From: an uncultured Eubacteriales bacterium
GTDB lineage: Bacteria > Bacillota > Clostridia > Oscillospirales > CAG-382
Length of the DNA stretch: 64,000 bases
Direction: 5' to 3'
NCBI GenBank assembly: GCA_934446675.1
Contig: CAKSEL010000006.1
Coordinates: 69,173-133,172, forward strand
How positions within the stretch are numbered: position 1 is the first letter of the stretch; each line of letters starts with the position of its first letter. Made by a program: the position numbers and the translations under genes. The notes below the pieces were generated by a model, which was given only the letters and a program-made list of their open reading frames with translations, did no database searches and was not told the DNA's origin. Shown here one piece after another: positions 17,409-25,825 of the stretch.

Positions 17409-18707
17409 TCAGCCTGCGTCCATTGTCTGATTATCGTCCGGGACGCTTACAAGCTGTATATCCGCACCGACGCCCTGAAGTTTTCCGACAATATTTTCAT
17501 ATCCTCTCTGGATATGTCTTATATTATCAATTTCCGTAACTCCGGCTGCGCAAAGTCCGGCAATGATAAACGCCGCGCCTGCTCTGAGGTCGCAAGCCGT
17601 AATCGGTGCGCCGAGAAGCGACGATCCGCCAGAAAAATGAGCCGCCTTTCCGTCGGTTACTTTAATTTCCGCACCCATTCTCACAAGCTCGTCAACGTAC
17701 TTGAATCTGTTATCCCAGACGCCTTCCCTGATAATAGACGGAGTTGACGCAAGGCACATAAGTACGCCCATCTGCGGATTCATGTCCGTGGGAAATCCGG
17801 GGTACGGCAATGTCTTTATATTTGCGCCTGTGATCTCTCTGGCATATGCTACTCTTACGGAATTGTCGAATTCCTCGACTTCAACGCCCATTTCAAGCAG
17901 CTTTGCGGTGATTGATTCAAGGTGCTTGGGAATTACGTTATTTATAATAAGCTCGCCCTTGGTTGCGGCTGCGGCTATCATATAAGTTCCGGCTTCAATC
18001 ATATCGGGTATAATCTCGTAATGAACGCCGTGCATCTTTTCAACGCCGCGAATCTTGATTGAGTCGGTTCCGGCACCGGTTATATCCGCGCCGCAAGCAT
18101 TGAGGAAGTTCGCAAGGTCAACAACGTGCGGTTCTCTTGCGGCATTTTCTATGTACGTGGTGCCCTTTGCCTTTACTGCGGCAAGCACTGCGTTTATTGT
18201 CGCGCCGACGGAAACTATATCCATATATATGGTATTTCCGTAAAGGCTGCCGTCGTCTGCGGCAATGCTTATGTATCCGCCGTCCTGAAGCGTAACGGTA
18301 GATCCCAGAGCCTCAAAGCCCTTTATATGCTGGTCTATCGGACGCAGTCCTATTTCACAGCCTCCGGGATATGCCGCCCTTGCTCTGCCGAATCTTCCGA
18401 GTTCCGCACCGAGAATATAGTACGACGCTCTCATCTTTCTGACAAGCTCATACGGTGCCGCGCCAGGCTTTATTCTCGAAGTATCTATTTCAAAAGTGGT
18501 TCTGTCTATCTGACGTATCTTTGCGCCGACCTCTTTGAGTATTTCAAAGGAATCCGCAACGTCGCTTATCCAGGGTATGTTTTCAAGAATACATTTATCT
18601 TCAGTAAGTATTGTGCCGAATATTATAGCTACCGCGGCGTTTTTCATACCGCTAACATCAATGCTGCCGTGCAATGGCTTATTGCCTCTGATGACAATTT
18701 TATCCAT
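17409..18707 (-). CDS. murA: UDP-N-acetylglucosamine 1-carboxyvinyltransferase
   Basis: A 432-residue cytoplasmic enzyme that transfers enolpyruvate from PEP to UDP-GlcNAc, the first committed step of peptidoglycan synthesis. Lys22 (SGMKNAA) and the fosfomycin-reactive Cys117 (YPGGCEIGLRPID) are present, so the enzyme is predicted to be fosfomycin-sensitive. The length matches the family. ATG 18707 is preferred over an upstream in-frame start because GGAGG lies 10 bases before it. The gene follows two YycH/YycI-like genes on the same strand but has its own extended -10 promoter. Firmicutes often carry two murA paralogues; only one lies in this window. Confidence 0.95.
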   Translation of the reverse strand: MDKIVIRGNKPLHGSIDVSGMKNAAVAIIFGTILTEDKCILENIPWISDVADSFEILKEVGAKIRQIDRTTFEIDTSRIKPGAAPYELVRKMRASYYILGAELGRFGRARAAYPGGCEIGLRPIDQHIKGFEALGSTVTLQDGGYISIAADDGSLYGNTIYMDIVSVGATINAVLAAVKAKGTTYIENAAREPHVVDLANFLNACGADITGAGTDSIKIRGVEKMHGVHYEIIPDMIEAGTYMIAAAATKGELIINNVIPKHLESITAKLLEMGVEVEEFDNSVRVAYAREITGANIKTLPYPGFPTDMNPQMGVLMCLASTPSIIREGVWDNRFKYVDELVRMGAEIKVTDGKAAHFSGGSSLLGAPITACDLRAGAAFIIAGLCAAGVTEIDNIRHIQRGYENIVGKLQGVGADIQLVSVPDDNQTMDAG

Positions 18708-18794
18708 TAGTCGCAAGCCTCCAAATAATATATATAAAGAAAATAACAATCGTTTCAAAAGCACAGGTGTACATTCTTACACTTGTACAGTAAC

Positions 18795-18803
18795 ATTATA
18801 CCA
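18795..18803 (-). promoter_or_regulatory. extended -10 promoter of murA
   Basis: TGGTATAAT on the minus strand (18803-18795), an extended -10 without a clear -35. Two TGTACA palindromes lie in the predicted leader at 18784-18789 and 18768-18773. Confidence 0.5.
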
Positions 18804-18873
18804 TACTTTTTCAAAAATTGGAATACTTTTTTTGCATTTTCTTAGATTTTTATAAAGTTTTTTTGCAAAATCT

Positions 18874-19785
18874 TCAGTTAATAGCATCAACAAAGGTCAC
18901 AGTTTCGACTGAATCGGCGTCTGTGTACGATATTTCCCACACGGGAACAAGATACATGACATTCTCGCGGACATTTCTTGCGGAATACACTATCCTTTCG
19001 GAATTGACGGCGGAAACATTATCGAGATCAAGCTTATAGATAACGTTAATTCCGTCTGTAAGGGAGTCTGTGTATTTTGAAGAAACGGGAAATGTAATCC
19101 ATTTGCCGGACGCCGACATTATATCCGAATCCTCTGCGGAAATGCATATTTTCAGCGTCATTCCGGTAATATCGGTGTTTCCTGCCGTCTGGCATATTTC
19201 GGTGGCAACATAAAATCCTCGGTTTTCGAGAGATATTATCCTGTATCCGAACGTGCCGTCGGAATTAAGCGCATTTACAAAGGCGTCAAGTCTTTGTTTC
19301 TGCTTTCCGGAAAGCTCGGAGATACTCTGCGAAACTCCGTCGTCGGAATCGGTATCGCCTGCGTAAAGAGCGTTTGCGTACTGAATGCCGAAGTCCTCAA
19401 ACTTTATCTGGAGCTTTGCAAGCTCGCTCGTGTCCTGTTTGCCGTCATAAATGCTCATTGAAACGCCGTCGGGTATTTCAAAGGAAACAATTTCGGAAGA
19501 TATGCCCTTAAATTCCGAAACGGATATATTCTTCGCCGTATTCTTCGCGCTGTCGTGTCTGTCGGGAAGTTCGAGCATATAAATGCCGTTTTCGGGAAGA
19601 TCAAGCACAAACGTATCGGCAGTTACCGAAATTCCGCGCTTTGAAAGGTTTTCTGTGACGTTCTGCGCAAATTCAAGCGTTAATTTTCCCGCACCGTTAA
19701 GTTCGGAATAGTACAGCAGCAAAAACATTATATTGAGAACAACAAATACCGCAATAAGAAGTTTGCAGATTTTACCGGTTTCCAA
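18874..19785 (-). CDS. membrane-anchored protein, YycI-like
   Basis: A 303-residue protein with a single N-terminal transmembrane helix (KLLIAVFVVLNIMFLLLYY, residues 8-26) and an extracytoplasmic domain. The C-terminal part ends in a VPVWEISYTD segment reminiscent of YycI-type beta domains. YycI and YycH are periplasmic-side modulators of the WalK sensor kinase that controls cell-wall metabolism in Firmicutes. The partner gene directly upstream (gap 6 bases) has the matching topology, and murA lies downstream. No WalR or WalK gene is present here. The assignment rests on topology, the paired arrangement and faint similarity, so it is tentative. Confidence 0.45.
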   Translation of the reverse strand: METGKICKLLIAVFVVLNIMFLLLYYSELNGAGKLTLEFAQNVTENLSKRGISVTADTFVLDLPENGIYMLELPDRHDSAKNTAKNISVSEFKGISSEIVSFEIPDGVSMSIYDGKQDTSELAKLQIKFEDFGIQYANALYAGDTDSDDGVSQSISELSGKQKQRLDAFVNALNSDGTFGYRIISLENRGFYVATEICQTAGNTDITGMTLKICISAEDSDIMSASGKWITFPVSSKYTDSLTDGINVIYKLDLDNVSAVNSERIVYSARNVRENVMYLVPVWEISYTDADSVETVTFVDAIN

Positions 19786-19791
19786 TGCCGT

Positions 19792-21186
19792 TCACTCCCC
19801 TTTCGCAGAAGTTTCTGTTTTCGACGCCCAGACCGCCTTATACACGTCCGAGTTTTCATCTTTTCTTTCAAGCACCGCATAGCTTACCGAATTTTCATTT
19901 CCGTAAGAGAGCATATCGGCATAATACTGCGGAATAAAAGAATCCCTGCCTTCAAGTTTATCGCAGCAAAGTGTGCTGTAAGACGCATATACAAGGCTGT
20001 TTCCGGAAATTACGAATACCGCGTCATATTCTTTTTCGGTAACGCTTACGGCGTCGGCAAAATATTTAAGCCTTATTTCAAGCCTGTCGCCGGACGAGGT
20101 ATAAACAGCCTCCGAAAAGCAGAGATCCGCGTAATTACCGGTGCTTTCCCTGCCGATGGTTCCCGTGAGCTTTCTTACAGCCTCAAGTTTCTGACCGAAA
20201 GTATATCCGTCCCTGCTTTGCGGATTATAGCCGAGATATTCCGAAAGATAAACGCCTTCGTCAGCCGAATTGAACACAACATCTCCGTTCTGATAAAACA
20301 GCAGCTCATTTGAACCGTCAACGTAATTCAGCACCGAACCGTCGCGCGTTACAAAAGTCTTTGCAAGGTTCAGATTGAGAGAAAACGCCCGGATCGTATT
20401 CAATATCCATTCGCTGTCGGTCTGTCTGCCGAGCTTATCCGGAGCCGTATTCACGCGGAAATCGTGCACGCTTACGGTATTCTTCAAAAGCGGTTTCACA
20501 TACGGCGTATCCGCAAATTCAAAAGGTACAAACCCCGTACTGTTATTATATGATTCGAGTTCCTTTGCGTTAAACTGAAAATCTCCTTCGGGTTTCAGAA
20601 TATTTACGTCAAGCCCGGAAGAAACGGCAATTCCGTACAGGTTTCCGTCGGAGTCGGGCAGAATGAAGAGATTTCTGAAATTGAAATACATCTGCTGTGC
20701 ATAATCATATCCGTAATCCGAAATGCAGGGCAGCACGCAGGAAGCAGGTATATCCGAAAGAAAGCCGAGAAGTATATAATTATCCGCATTCTTCAGTGAT
20801 CTTATATATTTATCCCTTTCACGCTGCGAACCGAACGCGACATTCTCGCACTGTCCGGAAAAAAGCTCCGTCATGTAAGAAAATGCACTTTCTGTAAGCT
20901 TTTTGCCCGAATCCGAGTCAACGCCGGCGCCGTTCATGCCCACGACATTCTTTACTCCGACAAAAACAGGTCTTAAAAACGTGCGGTTCTGTTCCGTATC
21001 TGTTCCGGTTCCGGCAGAAAGCAGCACACGGCGGTCGGCTTCGGGAACCGGAGTCAATGTTTTTGAAAAGCCGTTTATTCTTAAATCTATATATCTTCCG
21101 CAGTTATACAGCATGAGCAGAAACAGCACTGCCGCCGCGGCTATCTGTGCTTTATGAAGTATAAAGGCAATTTTCTTTTTATCCAT
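19792..21186 (-). CDS. membrane-anchored protein, YycH-like
   Basis: A 464-residue protein with one N-terminal transmembrane helix (AQIAAAAVLFLLMLYNCGRYI, about residues 13-33) and a large extracytoplasmic region without recognisable catalytic motifs. Segments such as GVYLSEYLGYNP and RDGYTFGQKLEAVRKL resemble the repeated beta folds of YycH. The start ATG 21186 is supported by GGAGAAAG. With the YycI-like gene 6 bases downstream it forms a bicistron. I propose a pair of WalK-modulator-like proteins that has become separated from the kinase. A lipoprotein or unrelated envelope protein is the alternative. Confidence 0.45.
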   Translation of the reverse strand: MDKKKIAFILHKAQIAAAAVLFLLMLYNCGRYIDLRINGFSKTLTPVPEADRRVLLSAGTGTDTEQNRTFLRPVFVGVKNVVGMNGAGVDSDSGKKLTESAFSYMTELFSGQCENVAFGSQRERDKYIRSLKNADNYILLGFLSDIPASCVLPCISDYGYDYAQQMYFNFRNLFILPDSDGNLYGIAVSSGLDVNILKPEGDFQFNAKELESYNNSTGFVPFEFADTPYVKPLLKNTVSVHDFRVNTAPDKLGRQTDSEWILNTIRAFSLNLNLAKTFVTRDGSVLNYVDGSNELLFYQNGDVVFNSADEGVYLSEYLGYNPQSRDGYTFGQKLEAVRKLTGTIGRESTGNYADLCFSEAVYTSSGDRLEIRLKYFADAVSVTEKEYDAVFVISGNSLVYASYSTLCCDKLEGRDSFIPQYYADMLSYGNENSVSYAVLERKDENSDVYKAVWASKTETSAKGE

Positions 21187-21300
21187 AGGACTTTCTCCGA
21201 ACAAATTATTAATGTACAACTATTCATTATATTATAGCATATACTTTTTTTCATTTCAACATTTTTTATATAAAAGCTTTATCACACAAAGCTTTTTTTA

Positions 21301-21330
21301 TTGACAAATGCGCTCATGTTATGATAGAAT
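21301..21330 (+). promoter_or_regulatory. galM promoter
   Basis: TTGACA (21301-21306), 18-base spacer, TAGAAT (21325-21330). An AAAGCTTT palindrome pair followed by T lies just upstream (21275-21297). Confidence 0.7.
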
Positions 21331-21380
21331 ACACTTAAACAAGAAAAACAATTACTTGTCATATGAGAAGAGGTATGAAA

Positions 21381-22406
21381 ATGAGCATTACAAAATCAAT
21401 TTTCGGAATGACCGAAGAATCCGAGGTACATTCCTATATACTTAATAACGGAAACGGTCTGAGTGCCGAAATACTCAACTACGGCGGAATTATAAGACGC
21501 CTTACATACAAGGGCGTTGACGTTGTTCTCGGACGCGACAGCATATCCGAATATTTCGACAACAACGGCTACTACGGCGCTCTTGTCGGCAGAAACTCAA
21601 ACAGAATCGAAAATTCCGAATTTGAGCTTGACGGAAAGACCTACAAGTTATTTGCAAACGACGGCAGAAACAATCTTCACGGCGGAAAGTGCGGCTTCAA
21701 CTCAAAGATATGGAACGCGCAGGCGGTTGATTCCGAAGAGCCGAGCCTTATACTCACCCTGCTTTCTCCCGACGGAGAAGAGGGATTTCCCGGCAATGTA
21801 AATGTAAAGGTTACATACACGCTTACAAAGGACAATTCCATAAAGATCCATTACGAAGGCACGACGGACGCCGACACAGTTCTCAACATGACCAACCATT
21901 CCTATTTCAACCTTAACGGTCACAATGTAGGAAACATCAATTCACACACGCTTTGGCTGGGCAGCAGTTTTTACACTCCCAACACCGACGAGTGTATGCC
22001 ATACGGCGAAGTAAAGAGCGTTGAAGGCACGGGATTTGATTTCAGAACGCCCAAAAAGCTTTCCGACGGTTTTAATTCCGGCGACGAACAGGTAAATATG
22101 TTCTCCGGCTTTGATCACAACTTTGCTCTTGACGGCAGAGGTTTCAGACTCGGCGCCGTTCTCAAGGGCGACAGAACCGGAATTACCATGGAAATGTACA
22201 CCGACCGTCCGGCTGTTCAGCTCTACACCGGAAACTGCATTGAAGAAGGCAGAATCTGCAAGGACTGCGCGGTATACACCAAACACAGCGCGCTTTGCCT
22301 TGAAACACAGGCTTTCCCCAACAGTCTCAAATATTCCCACTATCCGAACGGAATTCTCAGAAAAGACGAGAAATACGACACCGTTACCGAGTATAAATTC
22401 ATCTGA
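21381..22406 (+). CDS. galM: aldose 1-epimerase (galactose mutarotase)
   Basis: A 341-residue cytoplasmic enzyme that interconverts alpha and beta anomers of galactose or related sugars. Family motifs are visible: NYGGIIRRL, GRNSNRIENSEFELDGKTY, NNLHGG (first catalytic-region His), TNHSYFNLNGH (second His) and GFDHNFALDG, with the catalytic Glu region in CLETQAFPNS. The ATG at 21381 is chosen because AAGAGG lies 7 bases upstream. It is monocistronic, with its own promoter and a perfect terminator. galT is 1.8 kb downstream, separated by dpaAB, so galactose metabolism appears to be a local theme although galK and galE are not seen here. Confidence 0.92.
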   Translation: MSITKSIFGMTEESEVHSYILNNGNGLSAEILNYGGIIRRLTYKGVDVVLGRDSISEYFDNNGYYGALVGRNSNRIENSEFELDGKTYKLFANDGRNNLHGGKCGFNSKIWNAQAVDSEEPSLILTLLSPDGEEGFPGNVNVKVTYTLTKDNSIKIHYEGTTDADTVLNMTNHSYFNLNGHNVGNINSHTLWLGSSFYTPNTDECMPYGEVKSVEGTGFDFRTPKKLSDGFNSGDEQVNMFSGFDHNFALDGRGFRLGAVLKGDRTGITMEMYTDRPAVQLYTGNCIEEGRICKDCAVYTKHSALCLETQAFPNSLKYSHYPNGILRKDEKYDTVTEYKFI

Positions 22407-22429
22407 TTTATCCCGACAAGCATATTTTT

Positions 22430-22460
22430 CCGGACAGGTTAACCGCTGTCCGGTTCTTTT
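22430..22460 (+). terminator. terminator of galM
   Basis: CCGGACAG (22430-22437) pairs perfectly with CTGTCCGG (22446-22453), followed by TTCTTTT. Confidence 0.9.
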
Positions 22461-22529
22461 ATTTTCACCAACATTCCTTTTAACTCATATTATAAAATAA
22501 ACTTAATTTACAGGTAAGGAATGATTGTG

Positions 22530-23414
22530 ATGAATACAGATAAAAAGATCGCGGTCATAGGCGGAGACGCAAGGCAGATATTCTGCGCAAAAAATCTGTG
22601 TACATACGGGTTTGAAACAGCGCTTTACGGCTTTGACAAATATGACGGCGACATAGACTCATGTACAAAATGCAAATGCCTGTGCGACGCACTCGGCGGT
22701 GCAGGATATGTTATACTTCCGCTGCCGTGCTGCACCGACGGGCTTAACATAAACGCGCCGCTGTCCGCAAACCAGATACCGCTCGAAAGCGTATTTTCGG
22801 CAATAAGTCAGGGTACGCGCATATATTCCGGCAAATTATGCCCTCTTGCGGTAAAGCTCTCTGAAGAATATTCGCTTGAAATTACCGATTATTCGGCACG
22901 CGAGGAATTTCAGATAGCAAATGCCGTGCCGACCGCGGAAAGCGCTCTTGCAATAGCCGTAAACGAGCTTCCGATTACAATATGCAAAAGCACGTGTCTT
23001 GTCATGGGTTACGGAAGAATCGGCAAAATTCTCTGCGAACTTTTAAAGTCATTCGGAGCAAAGGTCTACGCGTCGGCGAGAAAATGCGCGGATTTTGCCT
23101 GGATAGAGGCTCACGGCTGTATTCCGGTGCATACGGACAAAATCTCCGCCGTACTTTCCGAATGTTCGCTTATTTTCAACACCATACCCAAAACTGTTCT
23201 GAAAGACGGACTGCTTGACATAATCCCGAAAGACACGCTGATAATCGACCTTGCGTCAAAGCCTGGCGGAGTGGATTTTGAGCCGGCAAAAAAAGCCGGG
23301 TTAAACGTAATCTGGGCGCTGTCCCTGCCCGGAAAAACAGCGCCGGTAAGCGCAGGCAAAATACTGTCCGATACCATATTAAACATTTTACGCGAAACGG
23401 AGGGAGAAATATGA
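22530..23414 (+). CDS. dpaA: dipicolinate synthase subunit A
   Basis: A 294-residue NAD(P)-binding protein of the SpoVFA/DpaA type. With DpaB it makes dipicolinic acid, the calcium chelator of the spore core, in the mother cell. A Rossmann nucleotide site is visible at VMGYGRIGKILCELLKSFGAKV (about residues 155-176), with GGDARQ near the N-terminus and DLASKPGGVDFE near the C-terminus. The start is taken as ATG 22530 because GGTAAGGA lies about 10 bases upstream; an ATG at 22521 would be too close. It overlaps dpaB by 4 bases. A sigma-K-type promoter is expected, but I could not identify one. Confidence 0.92.
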   Translation: MNTDKKIAVIGGDARQIFCAKNLCTYGFETALYGFDKYDGDIDSCTKCKCLCDALGGAGYVILPLPCCTDGLNINAPLSANQIPLESVFSAISQGTRIYSGKLCPLAVKLSEEYSLEITDYSAREEFQIANAVPTAESALAIAVNELPITICKSTCLVMGYGRIGKILCELLKSFGAKVYASARKCADFAWIEAHGCIPVHTDKISAVLSECSLIFNTIPKTVLKDGLLDIIPKDTLIIDLASKPGGVDFEPAKKAGLNVIWALSLPGKTAPVSAGKILSDTILNILRETEGEI

Positions 23415-23971
23415 CGGGATTTGCTTTCTGCGGTTCTTTCTGCAACATGGAAAAGGCTTTCAGACAGCTTGAAAACCTTGTAAACACCGGTGAAAAGGTA
23501 ATACCTATCATGTCGTACAACGTTTACACCACGGATACGCGTTTCGGAAAGGCGTCGGAACTTATAGAGAAAGTCGAAGATCTGTGCGGAGAAAAAATCG
23601 TTCATACGCTGCCCGACGCAGAACCGCTCGGACCGAAAATAAAGCTTGACTGTCTTTGCATATGTCCCTGCACGGGAAACACTCTCGCAAAGCTTGCAAA
23701 CGGCATAAGCGACACGCCCGTAACTCTTGCAGCAAAAGCCCACATGAGAAACGACAGGCCGGTTGTAATAGCGCTTGCCTCAAACGACGGTCTTTGCGGA
23801 AACGCCGAAAATTTCGGGCGTATGCTTGCGCGCAGAAACGTATATTTTGTTCCGCTGCATCAGGACGATGCACTGAAAAAGCCGAGAAGCCTTGTGTGCG
23901 ATTTTGAAATGCTGCCGGCTGCTGCCGAAAAAGCTATGCGCGGCATACAAATTCAGCCTATTTTGTTCTGA
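23411..23971 (+). CDS. dpaB: dipicolinate synthase subunit B (flavoprotein fold)
   Basis: A 186-residue protein of the SpoVFB/DpaB type, related to phosphopantothenoylcysteine decarboxylase flavoproteins. The N-terminal GFAFCGSFCNMEKA segment and CPCTGNTLAKLANGISDTPVTLAAKAH are characteristic. ATG overlaps the dpaA stop (ATGA), so the two subunits are translationally coupled. Together they show that this organism carries endospore genes of the dpaAB type, not only the EtfA-dependent pathway of some clostridia. Confidence 0.93.
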   Translation: MTGFAFCGSFCNMEKAFRQLENLVNTGEKVIPIMSYNVYTTDTRFGKASELIEKVEDLCGEKIVHTLPDAEPLGPKIKLDCLCICPCTGNTLAKLANGISDTPVTLAAKAHMRNDRPVVIALASNDGLCGNAENFGRMLARRNVYFVPLHQDDALKKPRSLVCDFEMLPAAAEKAMRGIQIQPILF

Positions 23972-24005
23972 AAATCAAATTTTAGGTTACTTTATGACAT
24001 GACTA

Positions 24006-24040
24006 TGCCTGTGGTTCTGTATCACAGGCATTATTTATTT
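24006..24040 (+). terminator. probable terminator of dpaAB
   Basis: TGCCTGTG (24006-24013) pairs with CACAGGCA (24023-24030), followed by an interrupted T tract. Confidence 0.65.
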
Positions 24041-24164
24041 CAAAATTATCAATTTAGTAAAAAAGCTGTCACATTTCATAACAGAAATATATGCAAACTC
24101 AGTGTATCATAGTCATGAAAAAGGTTATATATAATGAAAACTTATGAAACAAGAGGGTTTACAA

Positions 24165-25658
24165 ATGATTGACACAGCCATAAAAAAACTTTGCGTATAC
24201 GGACTTCAGAAAGGACTTATACAGTCCGGCGACACGCGCTACATCATAAACAGGCTTATCGACGCCATGGGACTTGACTCATATACAGATGACAAAATCA
24301 CATATACCGACGAAATAGAGCTTGAGCCTGTATTAAAGCAGCTTTGCGACTATGCCGCGCAGAACGGCATTATAGAGGACACCGTAACGCACAGAGATCT
24401 TTTCGACACGCGTCTTATGGGAATTCTGACTCCCCGTCCGTCGGAGGTTGTAAGCGAATTTCTCGAAAAATACTGCGAAAGCCCCAAAATCGCTACCGAC
24501 TGGTACTACAATTTTTCGCAGAACACGGACTATATAAGAACCTACCGCGTAAAGAAAGACCTGAAATGGGTATATTCAAACGAATACGGCGATCTTGACA
24601 TAACAATAAACCTTTCAAAACCCGAAAAAGATCCAAAAGCCATTGCCGCCGCAAAGAATGCGATAAATTCCTCCTATCCGAAATGCAATCTCTGTCCCGA
24701 AAACGAGGGCTTTTCCGGCACTCTGACCTCCCCTGCAAGAGAAAACCACAGAATTATACCGATAACCATAAACGACGAGGATTTCTTCCTGCAGTATTCG
24801 CCCTACGTATACTACAACGAGCACTGCATTGTGTTCAACTCAAAGCACGTGCCCATGAAGATAGACCGTGCCGCGTTCTCAAAGCTTCTTGACTTTGTAA
24901 CGCTGTTTCCGCACTATTTTCTCGGTTCAAACGCGGACCTGCCGATAGTCGGCGGTTCGATCCTTACGCACGACCATTTTCAGGGCGGAAACTACGAGTT
25001 TGCCATGGCAAAGGCTCCCGTCGAAAAGGAAATTGTTTTCGGCGGATTTGAGGACGTAAAGGCAGGAATCGTAAAGTGGCCCATGTCGGTTATACGCCTT
25101 TCTTCACAAAGCAAGGAAAGGCTCGTCGAGCTTGCTGACAAAATACTTGCCGCATGGCGTTCGTACACGGACGAGAGCGCCTTTATATATGCCGAAACCG
25201 ACGGCGAGCCGCACAACACCATAACTCCCATCGCACGCCGCAGAGGTGATAAGTACGAGCTTGACCTTGTGCTCAGAAACAACATCACAACTCCCGAACA
25301 CCCTCTCGGAGTTTTCCACCCTCATGCAGAGCTGCATCACATCAAAAAGGAAAACATCGGTCTTATCGAAGTAATGGGACTTGCCGTACTTCCGTCAAGA
25401 CTTAAAGCCGAGATGAAAGCTCTTCAAGATGCAATTCTCGCCGGCAAAGACCTGAAAGCCGATGAAACCACCGCAAAACACGCCGAATGGACATACGGAT
25501 TTATGGAAAACTACAGTGACATAAACGCCGGCAATATCGAAAGAATTATTCAGAACGAAGTCGGAAAAGTATTCTCGACGGTTCTCGAACACGCCGGAGT
25601 TTTCAAGCGTGACGAAAAAGGAAAAGCCGCATTTGAAAGATTCTGCGCGTCTGTCTGA
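24165..25658 (+). CDS. galT: UDP-glucose--hexose-1-phosphate uridylyltransferase (class II GalT)
   Basis: A 497-residue enzyme exchanging UMP between UDP-glucose and galactose-1-phosphate in the Leloir pathway. It is the long Firmicutes-type GalT. Diagnostic segments are YPKCNLCPENEGF, EHCIVFNSKHVPMKIDR, GSILTHDHFQGGNYEFAMAKAP and EPHNTITPIARRR, with a later GVFHPHAELHHIKKENIGLIEVMGLAVLP. The start ATG 24165 is supported by AAGAGGG; a further in-frame ATG at 24144 has none. It has its own terminator. galK and galE are not in the window. Confidence 0.95.
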   Translation: MIDTAIKKLCVYGLQKGLIQSGDTRYIINRLIDAMGLDSYTDDKITYTDEIELEPVLKQLCDYAAQNGIIEDTVTHRDLFDTRLMGILTPRPSEVVSEFLEKYCESPKIATDWYYNFSQNTDYIRTYRVKKDLKWVYSNEYGDLDITINLSKPEKDPKAIAAAKNAINSSYPKCNLCPENEGFSGTLTSPARENHRIIPITINDEDFFLQYSPYVYYNEHCIVFNSKHVPMKIDRAAFSKLLDFVTLFPHYFLGSNADLPIVGGSILTHDHFQGGNYEFAMAKAPVEKEIVFGGFEDVKAGIVKWPMSVIRLSSQSKERLVELADKILAAWRSYTDESAFIYAETDGEPHNTITPIARRRGDKYELDLVLRNNITTPEHPLGVFHPHAELHHIKKENIGLIEVMGLAVLPSRLKAEMKALQDAILAGKDLKADETTAKHAEWTYGFMENYSDINAGNIERIIQNEVGKVFSTVLEHAGVFKRDEKGKAAFERFCASV

Positions 25659-25679
25659 CATTTAAAATATATAATTTTT

Positions 25680-25719
25680 GCCCGACAGGCGGTTTTTGTG
25701 CCGTTTGCCGGGCTTTTTT
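25680..25719 (+). terminator. terminator of galT
   Basis: A GCCCG...CGGGC stem with an inner CGG/CCG stem (25680-25713), then a run of T. Confidence 0.85.
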
Positions 25720-25753
25720 ATGTTATTTTTAAAGGAAATTAAGGTTATTGCTA

Positions 25754-25782
25754 TTGAAAAAAGTTTAAAATCGTGGTAATAT
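25754..25782 (+). promoter_or_regulatory. promoter of the esterase/phoH/era unit
   Basis: TTGAAA (25754-25759), 17-base spacer, TAATAT (25777-25782). Confidence 0.65.
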
Positions 25783-25825
25783 ATTATGAATACATTTATA
25801 TACTCGTTTAGGAGGTTTTGACGTT

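Noticed and set aside
21275..21297. AAAGCTTT palindrome pair followed by T before galM
   Set aside because: No plus-strand gene ends upstream, so it is unlikely to be a terminator; it may be chance in AT-rich sequence.
24953..24960. GGTTCGA-like string as a possible tRNA T-arm
   Set aside because: It lies inside galT coding sequence and no cloverleaf can be formed around it. No tRNA was found in any intergenic region.
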